In this document: piece after piece, positions 36,346 to 36,369 of the stretch | Numbering within the stretch: the stretch's first letter is position 1 | Layout of the letters: each line of letters begins with the position of its first letter | From: Gammaproteobacteria bacterium | GTDB lineage: Bacteria; Pseudomonadota; Gammaproteobacteria; GCA-001735895 | Length of the DNA stretch: 36,369 bases | Reading direction: 5' to 3' | Assembly: GCA_018669845.1 (NCBI GenBank) | Contig: JABHSO010000219.1 | Location: forward strand, 1-36,369 | Program-made: the position numbers and the translations under genes | Notes under the pieces: model-generated | Database searches by the model: none | The model's input: the letters and a program-made list of their open reading frames with translations, nothing else | What the model was told of the DNA's origin: nothing

Positions 36346-36369
36346 TGGTGCCGATGGCCGGAGTCGAAC
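36346..36369 (-). tRNA. Partial tRNA, probably tRNA-Leu (3' end only)
   Basis: The last 24 bases are the 3' part of a minus-strand tRNA: T-loop TTCGACT closed by G53, T-stem half CCGGC, acceptor strand CATCGGC, discriminator A and encoded CCA. The implied 5' acceptor is GCCGATG, which fits tRNA-Leu genes. Leu is also the usual tRNA between secG and nuoA in gammaproteobacteria. The anticodon lies outside the window, so the amino acid is inferred. Confidence 0.75.

Overview
The window is a stretch of AT-rich chromosome from a gammaproteobacterium. The evidence is housekeeping gene order: a tRNA-Leu-like gene followed by nuoABCDEFGHIJKLMN, then an initiator tRNA and rimP-nusA-infB-rbfA-truB-rpsO-pnp, all on the minus strand. 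nuoC and nuoD are separate genes rather than fused as in E. coli. I cannot name the genus. TRAP transport and a phosphoribulokinase homologue are present but do not settle the lifestyle.

Layout from the right end, in transcription order. A partial tRNA (36346-36369) has its own terminator. The 14-gene nuo operon (36072-21633) encodes respiratory complex I and has a good sigma70 promoter in front of nuoA. A 9-nt-periodic inverted repeat (21487-21613) separates nuoN from two tandem, translationally coupled SNF2-family helicase genes. The first SNF2 gene lacks the N-terminal SWIM zinc-finger region that the second has. A plus-strand gene for an 82-residue exported protein with three GFNWPxG-like motifs exactly 24 residues apart (15606-15854) follows, behind two GTGAC-N3-GTCAC palindromes. 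Next come a decayed mscS-type channel pseudogene (15200-15478), tRNA-fMet with its promoter, and the translation/transcription operon rimP-nusA-infB-rbfA-truB. rpsO-pnp follow with their own promoter.

The left 6 kb is a C4-dicarboxylate-type regulatory and uptake block: dctB sensor kinase, dctD sigma54 activator, dctP TRAP binding protein and the start of a probable dctQ running off the window. The dctP promoter region holds a sigma54-like -24 element and two related inverted repeats 39-40 bp apart, as expected for DctD sites. A convergent phosphoribulokinase-family gene sits between dctB and dctD. In it the catalytic Asp and Glu of the family are replaced by Ser and Arg while the sugar-phosphate-binding residues are kept. 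Two copies of a GTAGGGTGCGC palindromic repeat bracket this block.

The most unusual items are the phosphoribulokinase homologue with substituted catalytic residues, the small repeat-motif exported protein with its paired operators, the truncated/full SNF2 pair, the GAFTDA variant in DctD, the U1-U72 initiator tRNA and the mscS remnant. The nuo and rimP-pnp regions are otherwise ordinary.
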